A program made the position numbers and the translations under genes. The notes under the pieces are model-generated. The model worked only from the letters and a program-made list of their open reading frames with translations. It did no database searches and had not been told where the DNA came from. Positions 24,903 to 33,674 of a DNA stretch of 64,000 nt are shown one piece after another. The stretch's first letter is position 1. Each line of letters opens with the position of its first letter. This stretch comes from Bacteroidota bacterium (lineage in GTDB: Bacteria; Bacteroidota; Bacteroidia; Chitinophagales; Chitinophagaceae), in NCBI GenBank assembly GCA_030706735.1, contig JAUZNZ010000027.1, forward strand, positions 1-64,000, read 5' to 3'.

Positions 24903-25251
24903 CTGACACCTCGTTTTTAAATAGTTGATGAATAATACCGTTCATGACCGGTATCCGGATGAGCCAGCCTTTCGCCGTCCAGACGAAGAGGCCCATGATC
25001 AGATAGAAAGCGGACACCAGGAGGAAGCCAAGCCAGATCCTGCCCAGCCAGATGCCCAGGCCATAAGCGGCTGCCACGCTGGCAAACAGAAGGCAGAACA
25101 GAAAAACGACGCTTACGACCGAGCGGGCGATAAGAAGGGCCGTAACCCCTGAAATCTTTTCGGCAGTCGCCAGTTTAGCCTCGTCGATACGCGTATTGAC
25201 ATATTCTTTGGCATGATCGAAGAGGTCTTCGAATCTTTTTAACTCTTCCAT
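24889..25251 (-). CDS. holin-superfamily-like membrane protein (DUF1469 type)
   Basis: 120 residues from the ATG at 25251; the ORF-track start at 25290 would cover the promoter. An amphipathic N-terminus (MEELKRFEDLFDHAKEYVNTR) and two hydrophobic hairpins (VSVVFLFCLLFASVAAAYGL and WLGFLLVSAFYLIMGLFV) match the phage-holin-3-like/DUF1469 family found in many non-phage genomes. It may affect membrane stress responses; no phage context is present. The -7 T is 25 bp before the ATG. Confidence 0.75.
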   Translation of the reverse strand: MEELKRFEDLFDHAKEYVNTRIDEAKLATAEKISGVTALLIARSVVSVVFLFCLLFASVAAAYGLGIWLGRIWLGFLLVSAFYLIMGLFVWTAKGWLIRIPVMNGIIHQLFKNEVSDEND

Positions 25252-25268
25252 AAAAATTATATTGTCCT

Positions 25269-25334
25269 TAAAAATAGGCCGGCCGGCCAAAAAAAATACT
25301 GATCCGGCTCAAGGGTCGAGATGATAAACATCCT
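25269..25334 (-). promoter_or_regulatory. paired FNR/CRP-like sites upstream of holin-like gene
   Basis: ATGATAAACATCCT (25321-25334, inside the 3' end of the L,D-transpeptidase gene) and CTGATCCGGCTCAA (25299-25312), 22 bp apart. The -7 element TATTTTTA has its T at 25276, 29.5 bp from the proximal site. Confidence 0.75.
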
Positions 25335-26589
25335 TATAGAAGTTGATCTTGCCCGAGGTATCCGCTTCGGCCCGGAGGTATACGACGAAGACGGGCACCG
25401 CTTTATCGAGGGACAGGGAAAAAGGCCGTTGATCCTTGACACAGGCACGGAGCAGGGTGGTATCGAGTTTATCATGGACCAATTGCAGGCCAAGCGCCAG
25501 GGGTTTTTCCAGCCGGATGCAACCATGGCTATAATACCGGTAGTTTGAGAAAAAGGCGGACTTGAGATTGGTATCGTGCATGTAGACGTCGAATGGGCTA
25601 TTGATATCGAATTTGACGACCCCGAGGGCATTATCGCAGCCGGTCGCCTGGCGGACACTGAAGGGAAAGTTCTTTTTATCATAGGATGGCCAGGGAAGGG
25701 ATTGGGGGTCTACCGTGTCGCCCTGTGCATCCAATAGTTGCATATTCATGAGCTTTACCATCGCCGGCTCTCGCTTAAAGAGAGGCAAGAGTTCGTTGAC
25801 GGCGATCTTACGGGGAACATTCCAGTACGGATAGAGAATGATGCGGTTGCACCAGGCGGCAAACCGGGGAGTCCGTTTGGAGGCCTGTCCGGCAACGACC
25901 TTCATGGTCAGGATCAAGCTATCCTTTTCAAAATACCGAAGCGTTGCCGAAGGAATATTGACGACGATATAACGTGGGAGAACGTGATGATGGATCCATC
26001 GATATGCGTTGAGCGCCGTGCGCAGAGAGTGGGATCGGGATGCGTCCGGTCCTGCCAGGTGGTCTGCCAGTGCCGCCTTCAGGGAATCATATCCGGCAGT
26101 CCGGGGTTCCAGCCCGTCCATCCACCTGTGAAGATCTGCGGCGGAATTTATGCGGCCAAGACCATTCAGGATCAGCCGGTCATCTTCCGCCGCGAAGGTG
26201 GGGGAAACGCCGTCATAGGCGAGCATCCGATCCTTGTCCGCACCCTGGAAAAGATCCTTGGCGAGGGCAATGGCTGCGTCGGTGTACATTCTGTCCCAAT
26301 CCATAAGGGTGCGGGCGTCCGGTCTTGCGGGGCCGGCCATGGAGGGCGCGACGCGAAGAGAGGCAATATGATACCGGTTGCTATCGAGACCGGACCAGGC
26401 CGCGCTGTCGAGGCAATCCATCAATGCCATTCTGAGCGAGGCGGCGTCTTTGAGCGAGGCGGCATCGCTTTCGGGCCGGTACCAAAAGAGAGCCTGATGA
26501 CGTTGCCGGTAGAATTGATCTACGAGCGGGGTCCGTTCAGAGGTGCGGGCAAGAAGCCAACACAAGAGCAGCATGCAAACAGAACGCAT
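25309..26589 (-). CDS. L,D-transpeptidase (YcbB/LdtD-like)
   Basis: A 426-residue exported enzyme that crosslinks peptidoglycan stems. The N-terminus is hydrophobic (MRSVCMLLLCWLLA). The catalytic YkuD domain near residues 230-370 contains YYSHGCIRLEKPLALG, with the nucleophilic Cys and the SHGCIRL motif. The N-terminal half resembles the YcbB scaffold (YRQRHQALFWY). It begins 18 bp after ppsA and seems to end the long TonB-to-Ldt operon. Crosslinking by 3-3 bonds is often linked to stationary-phase walls. Confidence 0.88.
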   Translation of the reverse strand: MRSVCMLLLCWLLARTSERTPLVDQFYRQRHQALFWYRPESDAASLKDAASLRMALMDCLDSAAWSGLDSNRYHIASLRVAPSMAGPARPDARTLMDWDRMYTDAAIALAKDLFQGADKDRMLAYDGVSPTFAAEDDRLILNGLGRINSAADLHRWMDGLEPRTAGYDSLKAALADHLAGPDASRSHSLRTALNAYRWIHHHVLPRYIVVNIPSATLRYFEKDSLILTMKVVAGQASKRTPRFAAWCNRIILYPYWNVPRKIAVNELLPLFKREPAMVKLMNMQLLDAQGDTVDPQSLPWPSYDKKNFPFSVRQATGCDNALGVVKFDINSPFDVYMHDTNLKSAFFSNYRYYSHGCIRLEKPLALGLQLVHDKLDTTLLRACVKDQRPFSLSLDKAVPVFVVYLRAEADTSGKINFYKDVYHLDP

Positions 26590-26607
26590 GGCGGGAAATT
26601 GAGTGAG

Positions 26608-29019
26608 TTATGCGGAAGCTCCTGCGGTTTGGCCGGCGCGAACGGCCGCCTCCGCCTTATTGATATTTTCAATCCCTTTCAGCACGGCATCGGGATTGAA
26701 GGAAATGCTGTCAATCCCCTTCTCCACCAGGAACCGGGCGAAATCCGGGAAATCACTGGGCGCCTGGCCGCAGAGGCCGACCCTGGCGCCTGCCTCCCGG
26801 CCCTCGCGGATCATCGTGGCGATCATTTTCTTCACCGCCTTATCCTGTTCGTTGAAGATCCCTGCCACCACGGACGAATCCCTATCGATGCCGAGGGTGA
26901 GTTGGGTCAGGTCGTTGGAACCGATGGAGAAGCCGTCGAAAATTTCCGCGAACTCGCCGGCCAGGAGGACATTGCTTGGGATCTCCGCCATGACGTAGAT
27001 CGCCAGGTCATTGCGGAGCTGAGAAAGTCCATAGTCCTTCATCACCTGGATCACCTTTCGCCCTTCGTCCAGGGTGCGGCAGAAGGGGATCATTACCTTC
27101 ACATTGCTGAGGCCCATGTCTTCTCTAACGATCCGGATGGCCTCGCATTCGAGGCGGAAACCGGCCTTATACAAATCGTTATAATAGCGGGAGGCGCCGC
27201 GGAAACCGAGCATCGGATTCTCTTCTCCGGGTTCAAAATCGCGGCCGCCCAGGAGGTTGGCATATTCGTTTGTCTTGAAATCGCTCATCCGTACGATCAC
27301 CTCTTTGGGGAAGAATGCGGCGGCGATCGTGGCGATGCCCTCGCTAAGCTTGTCTATAAAAAATTGTTCTTTATCGGGACGGTGATGGGTGATCTCGTTG
27401 ATCCGTTGTTGCACCGCGGGGTCCTTCAGCGAGTCGAAATGCACGAGCGCCATGGGATGTATCCCAATATAATCGGTGATGATAAATTCCATGCGCATCA
27501 AGCCCACGCCTTCGTTGGGGTAGAAGGAGAGCTCGAAGGCCTTGTCCGGGTCGCCGACGATGAGCATGACCTGCGTGCGATCCGGGAGGCGGATGTTGCT
27601 CAAGTCGAGCTGTTTTTCCGTCCAGGTCGCTTTGCCCCTGTATACAAAGCCGGTCTTCCCTTCACAGCAGGAAACGGTGATCGTCTCTCCTTCCGCGATC
27701 TTTTCGGTGGCGTCCCCGGTGCCTACGATGGCCGGAACACCCAGTTCCCTGGCCACAATCGACGCGTGGCTCGTTCTGCCTCCTTTATTGGTCAGGATCG
27801 CTCCTGCCCTTTTCAATATGGGATCCCAGTCGGGGCTGGTCATTTCGGTCACGATGATCTCGCCGTCCAGCAGCTTAGCGGCCTCGGCGGGCGAAGACAG
27901 GATCCTGGCCTTCCCCGACATGATTCGCTCACCTACCCCTTCGCCTTTCGTGAGGCATTCGCCTTTTTCCTTCAATTCATATTCAACCACGAGGAATGGG
28001 TTCTTTCGGGATTGCACGGTCTCGGGCCTTGCCTGTACGATGAAGAACTCACCGGTGAGGCCATCCTTTGCCCATTCGATGTCCATGGGCTTATTGTAAT
28101 GCTGTTCGATGAGGACCGCCCATCGTGCGAGGTCGGTCACTTCATCGTCCGTCATTACGAATTGCTCTCTCTTGTCGGGCGCGGTGTCGAGATTGAGCGT
28201 CCGGGTGAGGACGCTGGCGTGATCGCCCGCATAGACCATGGTCTTTTCTTTTTTGCCCAGCCTCCGTTGAATGATGGCTTTTTTTCCCTGGGCCAGGGAA
28301 GGTTTGAAAACCAGGAACTCATCCGGGCTTACCTCTCCCTGCACGATGTTCTCGCCCATTCCCCATACGCCGGCCACATGGATGACGTCCCTGAACCCGG
28401 ACTCGGGTTCAAGGGTGAAGGCCACGCCTGAGCAGGCCTTATCCGACCGAACCATTTTCTGGATGCCTACGGACAGCGCGATCTTGTCGTGGCCGAAGCC
28501 GTTGTCCTCACGGTATTTGATCGCCCTGTCCGTGTACAGGGAAGCGAAGCAGGCCCTTACGGCCTCCATGAGCTGTATCTCCCCGCTGATATTGAGGTAG
28601 GACTCGTGTTGACCGGCGAAGCTTGCCTCCGGAAGATCTTCGGCGGTAGCGCTGCTGCGGACGGCCACGTCGGCGTGCCCATGAGAACAGAGCGCAGCAT
28701 AGGACGCAATGACCGCGTCCCGCAGGTCGCCCGGGGTCTCCGCATTGAGGATGAGCGCCCTCGCCCGTTTTCCTATGTCCGACAGATTGGAGAATTTCTC
28801 CCTGTCGAGGCCGAGGAGCAGCCCGCTGAGGACGGGGCGTAACTTATTGTGATCCAGGAAATGCCAGAAGGCCGCCGCGGTCGTCGCGAAGCCATCCGGT
28901 ACGCGGATACCGGCCTGGGTCAAATTCGAGAACATCTCGCCGAGGGACGCGTTCTTGCCGCCCACGACCGGAACATCGGCGATGCCGATCTCGCTGAATT
29001 TTTTGATATAGGTATCCAT
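26608..29019 (-). CDS. ppsA: phosphoenolpyruvate synthase
   Basis: 803 residues from the ATG at 29019 (MDTYIKKFSEIGIADVPVVGGKNASLG), trimmed from an ORF that adds 63 non-homologous residues. It has the N-terminal ATP-binding domain, a central phospho-histidine domain with GGRTSHASIVARELG, and a C-terminal PEP/pyruvate barrel with GLCGQAPSD holding the catalytic Cys. The enzyme makes PEP from pyruvate and ATP, allowing gluconeogenesis. It sits in the operon with alcohol dehydrogenase and TonB. Large opposite-strand ORFs here are shadows. Confidence 0.93.
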   Translation of the reverse strand: MDTYIKKFSEIGIADVPVVGGKNASLGEMFSNLTQAGIRVPDGFATTAAAFWHFLDHNKLRPVLSGLLLGLDREKFSNLSDIGKRARALILNAETPGDLRDAVIASYAALCSHGHADVAVRSSATAEDLPEASFAGQHESYLNISGEIQLMEAVRACFASLYTDRAIKYREDNGFGHDKIALSVGIQKMVRSDKACSGVAFTLEPESGFRDVIHVAGVWGMGENIVQGEVSPDEFLVFKPSLAQGKKAIIQRRLGKKEKTMVYAGDHASVLTRTLNLDTAPDKREQFVMTDDEVTDLARWAVLIEQHYNKPMDIEWAKDGLTGEFFIVQARPETVQSRKNPFLVVEYELKEKGECLTKGEGVGERIMSGKARILSSPAEAAKLLDGEIIVTEMTSPDWDPILKRAGAILTNKGGRTSHASIVARELGVPAIVGTGDATEKIAEGETITVSCCEGKTGFVYRGKATWTEKQLDLSNIRLPDRTQVMLIVGDPDKAFELSFYPNEGVGLMRMEFIITDYIGIHPMALVHFDSLKDPAVQQRINEITHHRPDKEQFFIDKLSEGIATIAAAFFPKEVIVRMSDFKTNEYANLLGGRDFEPGEENPMLGFRGASRYYNDLYKAGFRLECEAIRIVREDMGLSNVKVMIPFCRTLDEGRKVIQVMKDYGLSQLRNDLAIYVMAEIPSNVLLAGEFAEIFDGFSIGSNDLTQLTLGIDRDSSVVAGIFNEQDKAVKKMIATMIREGREAGARVGLCGQAPSDFPDFARFLVEKGIDSISFNPDAVLKGIENINKAEAAVRAGQTAGASA

Positions 29020-29038
29020 AAAATCGCGATTTATACTA

Positions 29039-29422
29039 TTACGCTGACTTTGATATTTCTGCTGACTTCGATATTTCTTTGCCGTGTTCATTTTGGTCCC
29101 TAAGGGTCCAATGATCGGTTCGGGTCGTCTCCATCCAGAGATTGCCGCTCTTGCGGAACACCTGCGCAGACAGTCTGAAATGATCCTGCAGCTCTCTTTC
29201 CAGTTCATAGACCGTCATGCGATCGGATATTTCCACGTCTCCTTCCGGGATATCCTGCATACGCAGGTTCCGATGAGGACAGGAGTACAGGGCAGCATCC
29301 GCGGGAAGGCGGTGGTAGCCGCAGGACTTGTCGAAAAACTCGAGTTTCAGGTAGGGATAGGTCCGGTTGAATTCCGTCTGTACCTCCTGGATGATGCGGT
29401 TCGGGGTGATATGAAGTTTCAT
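29039..29422 (-). CDS. conserved hypothetical protein with C-terminal repeat
   Basis: A 127-residue soluble protein of unknown function. The start KLHITPNRIIQEVQTEFNR and the central DRMTVYELERELQDHFRLSA and VFRKSGNLWMETT look like a small conserved Bacteroidota domain. The last residues repeat EISKSA twice, encoded by a tandem duplication at about 29040-29075. It sits between alcohol dehydrogenase and PEP synthase with short spacers, so it is probably cotranscribed. Confidence 0.65.
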   Translation of the reverse strand: MKLHITPNRIIQEVQTEFNRTYPYLKLEFFDKSCGYHRLPADAALYSCPHRNLRMQDIPEGDVEISDRMTVYELERELQDHFRLSAQVFRKSGNLWMETTRTDHWTLRDQNEHGKEISKSAEISKSA

Positions 29423-29436
29423 AAGGGGGGTGTTTT

Positions 29437-30477
29437 TTATTCATTTGTCATAATGACCTTGAGGGCTCTTTCTTTGCCGGGGTTCGAGAACACGTCATAG
29501 GCCTTTATAATATCCGACAAGGGGAACCGGTGGGTGATCAATTGTTGGGGATCCAGTTTTTTTGACGTTACGGTCTTCAGGAGCATCGGCGTCGTGACGG
29601 TATCCACCAGCCGGGTCGTTATCGTTATATTTTGAGCCCAAAGGGTTTCCAGGTGGAGCTCCACGCTCTTTCCGTGAACCCCGATGTTGGCGATATGGCC
29701 GCCGGCGGTCACGATAGACTCGCAAAGCTCGAAGGTAGCGGGAATACCCACGGCCTCGATCGCGCAATCGACGCCTTTATTACCGGTCAGGGATTTCACT
29801 TTGTCTACGACGTTCTCCTTCGAGCTATTGATCGTCCGGGAAGCGCCGAATTTTTTGGCGACTTCGAGGCGATTGTCGTCGACGTCGATCATGATGATCT
29901 CAGAGGGCGTATAGAACTGAGCCGTCAGCAGCGCCGCCAGTCCGACGGGGCCTGCACCGACGATGGCGACCGTATCGCCGGGACTGATCCGGCCGTTCAG
30001 GACGCCGCATTCGAAACCGGTCGGCAGGATATCGCTCAGCATGACCAGGGCCTCTTCGTCAGCCCCTTGCGGGATCTTGTAGAGACTATTATCGGCGAAT
30101 GGCGTTCTCACGTATTCGGCCTGGGTGCCGTCGATCAGATGACCCAGGATCCAACCTCCTTTTTCACAATGGGAATACATGCCTTTTTTGCAATAGTCGC
30201 ACTTGCCGCAGGAACTGATGCAGGAGATCAGCACGTGATCGCCTTTCTTGAAATTATTGACGGCGCTGCCGATCTCCTCGATCACCCCCACCCCTTCGTG
30301 ACCCAGTATCCTTCCCGGCGTCACTTCGGGCACATCGCCTTTGAGGATATGCAGGTCCGTCCCGCATATCGTCGTCTTATAGACCTTGACTATGGCGTCT
30401 GTGGCATCAAGGATCGCCGGTCTCGGTTTGGTCTCCCAGGATTTTTTTCCGGGACCGTTGTATACGAGTGCTTTCAT
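29437..30477 (-). CDS. zinc-dependent alcohol dehydrogenase
   Basis: 346 residues from the ATG at 30477 (MKALVYNGPGKKSWETKPRP); the longer ORF-track start adds about 88 residues from inside the upstream flavin gene. It has the catalytic zinc region GHEGVGVIEEIGSAV, four structural-zinc cysteines (CGKCDYCKKGMYSHC) and the NAD-binding motif VGAGPVGLAALL. It interconverts alcohols and aldehydes with NAD(P). In a low-oxygen context it could dispose of reducing equivalents as alcohol. Fifth position in the operon counting back from the L,D-transpeptidase end is not implied; it lies third after TonB. Confidence 0.92.
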   Translation of the reverse strand: MKALVYNGPGKKSWETKPRPAILDATDAIVKVYKTTICGTDLHILKGDVPEVTPGRILGHEGVGVIEEIGSAVNNFKKGDHVLISCISSCGKCDYCKKGMYSHCEKGGWILGHLIDGTQAEYVRTPFADNSLYKIPQGADEEALVMLSDILPTGFECGVLNGRISPGDTVAIVGAGPVGLAALLTAQFYTPSEIIMIDVDDNRLEVAKKFGASRTINSSKENVVDKVKSLTGNKGVDCAIEAVGIPATFELCESIVTAGGHIANIGVHGKSVELHLETLWAQNITITTRLVDTVTTPMLLKTVTSKKLDPQQLITHRFPLSDIIKAYDVFSNPGKERALKVIMTNE

Positions 30478-30514
30478 AAAATGTCTGTTGAAATGGTTAA
30501 ATGATGATGATTGA

Positions 30515-30988
30515 TTATGTGGCGAAGGCCATGGGCACATGGTTGTTCTCAAAACGACCCGTCTTGCCCTCCAGCCGGACACGGAACACCACGCCGCCCA
30601 CTTTGGCGAGATCGTTCGTGGCGAAGGGCCAATCGGGTGAGAGTTTGACGGTCTCGCTGGCCACCAGGGGCAGGATGCGTCCGGCGAGTTTTTGAAGGGC
30701 CTCGTTACGCAGCGCCTTGTCCGTGAGTTCCTCGAACTCACCCCAGGAGATGACGCTTTGCCAATTCGCCATATTTCTCATTTGGTCGACCTCAAAACAG
30801 ATCTTTGGGTTCTTGCGCATCATGTCGACCTTCATTCCCGGCTGTGCGTGGCAATAGATGTATTGGCCGTCGTAGGCATAACTGATCGGCACGACATAGG
30901 TCTTACCGTCGTAGTGGCAGCCGATACGGCCTACGACCTGGCCGGCGAGCAATTCTTCCATTTCCGAGGTATTGAGTTGACCCATCAT
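30515..30988 (-). CDS. pyridoxamine-5'-phosphate-oxidase-family flavin protein
   Basis: 157 residues. Motifs GRIGCHYDGKTYVVPISYAYDG, IYCHAQPGMKVDMMRKNPKICFEVD and SVISWGEFEEL are typical of FMN-binding split-barrel reductases related to NimA. A reductive role on flavin, haem or nitro compounds is possible. It lies between TonB (27 bp downstream of its stop) and alcohol dehydrogenase (37 bp before its ATG), and is probably in one transcript with both. Confidence 0.88.
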   Translation of the reverse strand: MMGQLNTSEMEELLAGQVVGRIGCHYDGKTYVVPISYAYDGQYIYCHAQPGMKVDMMRKNPKICFEVDQMRNMANWQSVISWGEFEELTDKALRNEALQKLAGRILPLVASETVKLSPDWPFATNDLAKVGGVVFRVRLEGKTGRFENNHVPMAFAT

Positions 30989-31015
30989 ACGATTTGCAAT
31001 TTTACTTTTAGTAAT

Positions 31016-31849
31016 TTATTGTGATGACATCTTGAATATGACCGGCTGGCGTTTGTAGGACTTGACCTTACGACCGTTCTGAATGGCCGGCGTCCATTTA
31101 CCGCTCTTTTCGATCACGCGGATTGCCTCCTCGCGGAGGCCGCCCTGCGTCGGACCGCTGATCGCTTCCACCTCGCTGACGATGCCCTCCTTATCGACAA
31201 TGAACTGTACGATGACGGTACCCTGGATCTCGTTACTGAGCGCTTCGTCCGGGTAGCGAAAATTCTTATTGAGGTAGCGCATCCAGGCGCCAAGTCCACC
31301 GGGGAACTCCGATTCGATCTCGACCTTCATAAAGGTCTTGTCATAGTCCTCCGTTTCCTTGACGGCAGGGGCAGCCACGACTCCTTTGCCGGCGTCGGCG
31401 CCGTTGGGCGAGATGACCCCCTCATCCTTGACGCCTTCCTGGTTGATGGCGCCGATGCGGGTGTCCTGCAATCGCTGCTGTTCGGGCGGCTTTTCGTCCT
31501 CCTTGACCTCATTGTCCTTTACGATACGGGGTGGAGTGAATTTCGTGACCTCCACCTTGGGCGGTTCCTGCTTGACGGGAGGCGGCGGGGGCGGCTCATT
31601 TTTCTTCTCTTCGGAAACCTGTTCCAATTGAACATCGTGCACATAGAGCGCTTTTGCGATGGCCTCGTGCTTCCGACTGGCAATCGTATAGGCACCGAGG
31701 AACAGGATCGTGACGATGACCATGCCCAGCAGGGCCTTGATCAGGCGCCAATTGTAGGTCTTCCTGAGCTGATAGGCCCCGTACTGTTTATTCCTGCCCT
31801 CAAAGATGATATCCAGGAGGGATGCGTTTAATACTTTGTTGGCTTCCAT
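31016..31849 (-). CDS. TonB-family energy transducer
   Basis: A 277-residue protein. Bacteroidota-type TonB layout: a short cytoplasmic N-terminus (FEGRNKQYGAYQLRKTYNW), one helix (LLGMVIVTILFLGAYTI), a proline/glutamate-rich spanning region (PPPPPPVKQEPPKVEV) and a C-terminal domain with GLGAWMRYLNKNFRYPDEAL and GTVIVQFIVDKEGIV. It transmits proton-motive energy to outer-membrane receptors. It is first in the long operon down to 25309 and divergent from the DUF2892 gene. Confidence 0.9.
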   Translation of the reverse strand: MEANKVLNASLLDIIFEGRNKQYGAYQLRKTYNWRLIKALLGMVIVTILFLGAYTIASRKHEAIAKALYVHDVQLEQVSEEKKNEPPPPPPVKQEPPKVEVTKFTPPRIVKDNEVKEDEKPPEQQRLQDTRIGAINQEGVKDEGVISPNGADAGKGVVAAPAVKETEDYDKTFMKVEIESEFPGGLGAWMRYLNKNFRYPDEALSNEIQGTVIVQFIVDKEGIVSEVEAISGPTQGGLREEAIRVIEKSGKWTPAIQNGRKVKSYKRQPVIFKMSSQ

Positions 31850-31866
31850 AACATAAATTATAGACC

Positions 31867-31962
31867 TAAAATTACCGAGCCTGCCGGGCGGCCTTTATGA
31901 CCTTTCTCATGCCGGATGGAGATAGTCGTCATGTGCATGGGCGATGCGGGCGTCTAGTTTTG
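31867..31962. promoter_or_regulatory. divergent promoter sharing two FNR/CRP-like sites
   Basis: ATGACCTTTCTCAT (31897-31910) and GAGATAGTCGTCAT (31919-31932), centred 22 bp apart. Minus side (TonB): TAATTTTA, T at 31874. Plus side (DUF2892): TAGTTTTG, T at 31955. Both -7 elements are exactly 29.5 bp from their proximal sites. Confidence 0.82.
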
Positions 31963-31987
31963 CCTTTATAAATCAAAAACTATTGAT

Positions 31988-32206
31988 ATGAAAAGGAATG
32001 TAGGCGTGGCAGACCGGATCATCCGCATGATCCTGGCCCTCATATTGATCGCATTGGTCTATTTCGGCGTGATCACCGCTGTCTGGAGCGTAACCGTGGC
32101 CTGGATCCTGGCTGCCGTATTCGTCTTTACGTCCATTGCGGGTAGCTGTCCTTTGTATTCCCTCTTCGGGATCAGCAGTTGCCCGCCCAGGAAACAGGCA
32201 CATTAA
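31988..32206 (+). CDS. DUF2892/YgaP-like small membrane protein
   Basis: 72 residues. MKRNVGVADRIIRMILALILIAL and the hydrophobic hairpin that follows, ending CPLYSLFGISSCPP, are typical of the DUF2892 inner-membrane family, also found as the membrane part of YgaP. The two Cys groups near the end (SCPLY, SSCPP) are conserved in the family. Function unknown. The -7 T is 33 bp before the ATG. A kinase gene follows 90 bp downstream. Confidence 0.85.
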   Translation: MKRNVGVADRIIRMILALILIALVYFGVITAVWSVTVAWILAAVFVFTSIAGSCPLYSLFGISSCPPRKQAH

Positions 32207-32296
32207 GGGATGGCGCGAAACATGGAGGGATGAGCGTGAAACATTAACGGAGGAGCGTGAGTAGGTTCCGCCAAATTTTGTTATTTTCATCGAATA

Positions 32297-33619
32297 ATGA
32301 GGATGAGAAGGCGGACATTATTGGTACTCGGTGGCGGCCTTGGGGCAGGAGGCGTGGCGCTCATGCTGATCCCGGTGCTCGACAGGCAACAGCCTGTCAC
32401 TCTACCCTTCGTTCTCGGCATCTTTTTGCTCCTGTTTGCCGTCGTCCTTCTACTTGATCATTATTTCGCGAGGCGCAAGGCGGCGGAAAGCGATCGGTTG
32501 GAGTTGGAGCAGCGGCTCAGCTTTCTCGTGCAGCATATCAAGGATTATGCGATCTTTCTGATCGATCCGGAGGGACGTGTCATGAGTTGGAACAAAGGGG
32601 CCGAGCAAATCAAGGGTTATACCGAGGCCGAGATCCTGGGCAAGCCCATTTCGATCTTTTACACGGAAGAAGACAATCAGCGCGGTGAGCCTTTTCTCAA
32701 CCTCAAGCGTGCCCTCGATGAGGGGCGATATGAGAGCGTGGGCCTCCGCAAGCGGAAGGATGGCACCATATTCTTTGCCGACGTCGTCTTTACTCCCATT
32801 TATGACGACCGGGGCGGACTCAAGGGATTCATCAAGATCACGAGGGATATTACCGAACAAAAGAAGGCGGAGGAGGACATGCTCAGTACCCTGCAACGGG
32901 AAAAAGAGTTGAATGAAATGAAGAGCCGTTTCGTAACCCTGGCATCCCATGAATTCAAGACCCCATTGAGCGTTATCCTTTCCTCTGTGTCGCTGATCGA
33001 AAAATATCCGGAAACGGAACAGCAGGACAAGCGACTCAAACATATTCATCGCATCAAATCCAATGTCGCCAATCTGAGGCAGATCCTGAACGATTTTCTT
33101 TCCCTGGAAAAGCTGGAAGTCGGCATCATCAAGAATGAGCCCGCGCAGGTTAACCCGGCCGAGATCGTTCGGGAAACGGTCCTGGATCTGGAACCCTCGC
33201 TGAAGGAAGGGCAGCAAATCCGGTTGCACTCCGACGGCAGGACCCGGTTCATTGAGCTGGACGCCCAGCTTTTGCGGAATGTCCTGAATAACCTGCTATC
33301 CAATGCCATCAAATACTCCCCCGAGCAGGGAGAGATCGACTGCCGCCTGCATTTCCGGCCGGACGCGTTGGAGATCGAGATCAGGGACCAGGGCATCGGC
33401 ATCCCTCCGGAAGAGCAGGAGCACCTATTCGAGCGATTCTTTCGCGCCTCGAACAGCACCGGGATCCCGGGCACGGGGCTGGGCCTCAGCATTGTAAAAA
33501 AATACCTCGACCTGATGGGCGGCCGGATCGGCCTGGTCAGCATTCCCTGGCAGGGGACGACCGTTACCGTGACCTTGCCTGCCGGCGATCCTTTTGACCA
33601 TAATCAGCGCGAGGGCTGA
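32297..33619 (+). CDS. PAS-domain sensor histidine kinase
   Basis: 440 residues: two N-terminal membrane helices (about 10-25 and 38-55), a PAS domain (IFLIDPEGRVMSWNKGAEQI) at about 75-190, the H-box TLASHEFKTPLSVILSS and an ATPase domain with GTGLGLSIVKKYL. Over the PAS-kinase part it is a close paralogue of 15592-17442. No response regulator is beside it. Upstream are short imperfect repeats (GCGTGAAACAT / GCGCGAAACAT) but no positioned FNR-like site; it may be read through from the DUF2892 promoter. Confidence 0.88.
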   Translation: MRMRRRTLLVLGGGLGAGGVALMLIPVLDRQQPVTLPFVLGIFLLLFAVVLLLDHYFARRKAAESDRLELEQRLSFLVQHIKDYAIFLIDPEGRVMSWNKGAEQIKGYTEAEILGKPISIFYTEEDNQRGEPFLNLKRALDEGRYESVGLRKRKDGTIFFADVVFTPIYDDRGGLKGFIKITRDITEQKKAEEDMLSTLQREKELNEMKSRFVTLASHEFKTPLSVILSSVSLIEKYPETEQQDKRLKHIHRIKSNVANLRQILNDFLSLEKLEVGIIKNEPAQVNPAEIVRETVLDLEPSLKEGQQIRLHSDGRTRFIELDAQLLRNVLNNLLSNAIKYSPEQGEIDCRLHFRPDALEIEIRDQGIGIPPEEQEHLFERFFRASNSTGIPGTGLGLSIVKKYLDLMGGRIGLVSIPWQGTTVTVTLPAGDPFDHNQREG

Positions 33620-33659
33620 TCAAATTCATACCGAGGGGCATACGGTTGTTTTACTTTCG
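33594..33659 (+). promoter_or_regulatory. paired FNR/CRP-like sites upstream of Mla-type operon
   Basis: TTGACCATAATCAG (33594-33607) and CTGATCAAATTCAT (33616-33629), 22 bp apart and partly within the 3' end of the kinase gene. The -7 element TACTTTCG starts at 33652, 29.5 bp from the proximal centre and 23 bp before the ATG at 33675. Confidence 0.8.
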
Positions 33660-33674
33660 ACTGATAAAACAACC

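Noticed and set aside
24889-25251. Holin-like protein as evidence of a prophage
   Set aside because: No phage structural, lysis or integrase genes are nearby; this family is common outside phages.
25738-28431. 897-aa plus-strand ORF opposite the L,D-transpeptidase and ppsA
   Set aside because: It lies antisense to two well-conserved genes, spans their boundary, and its translation has no recognisable domain.
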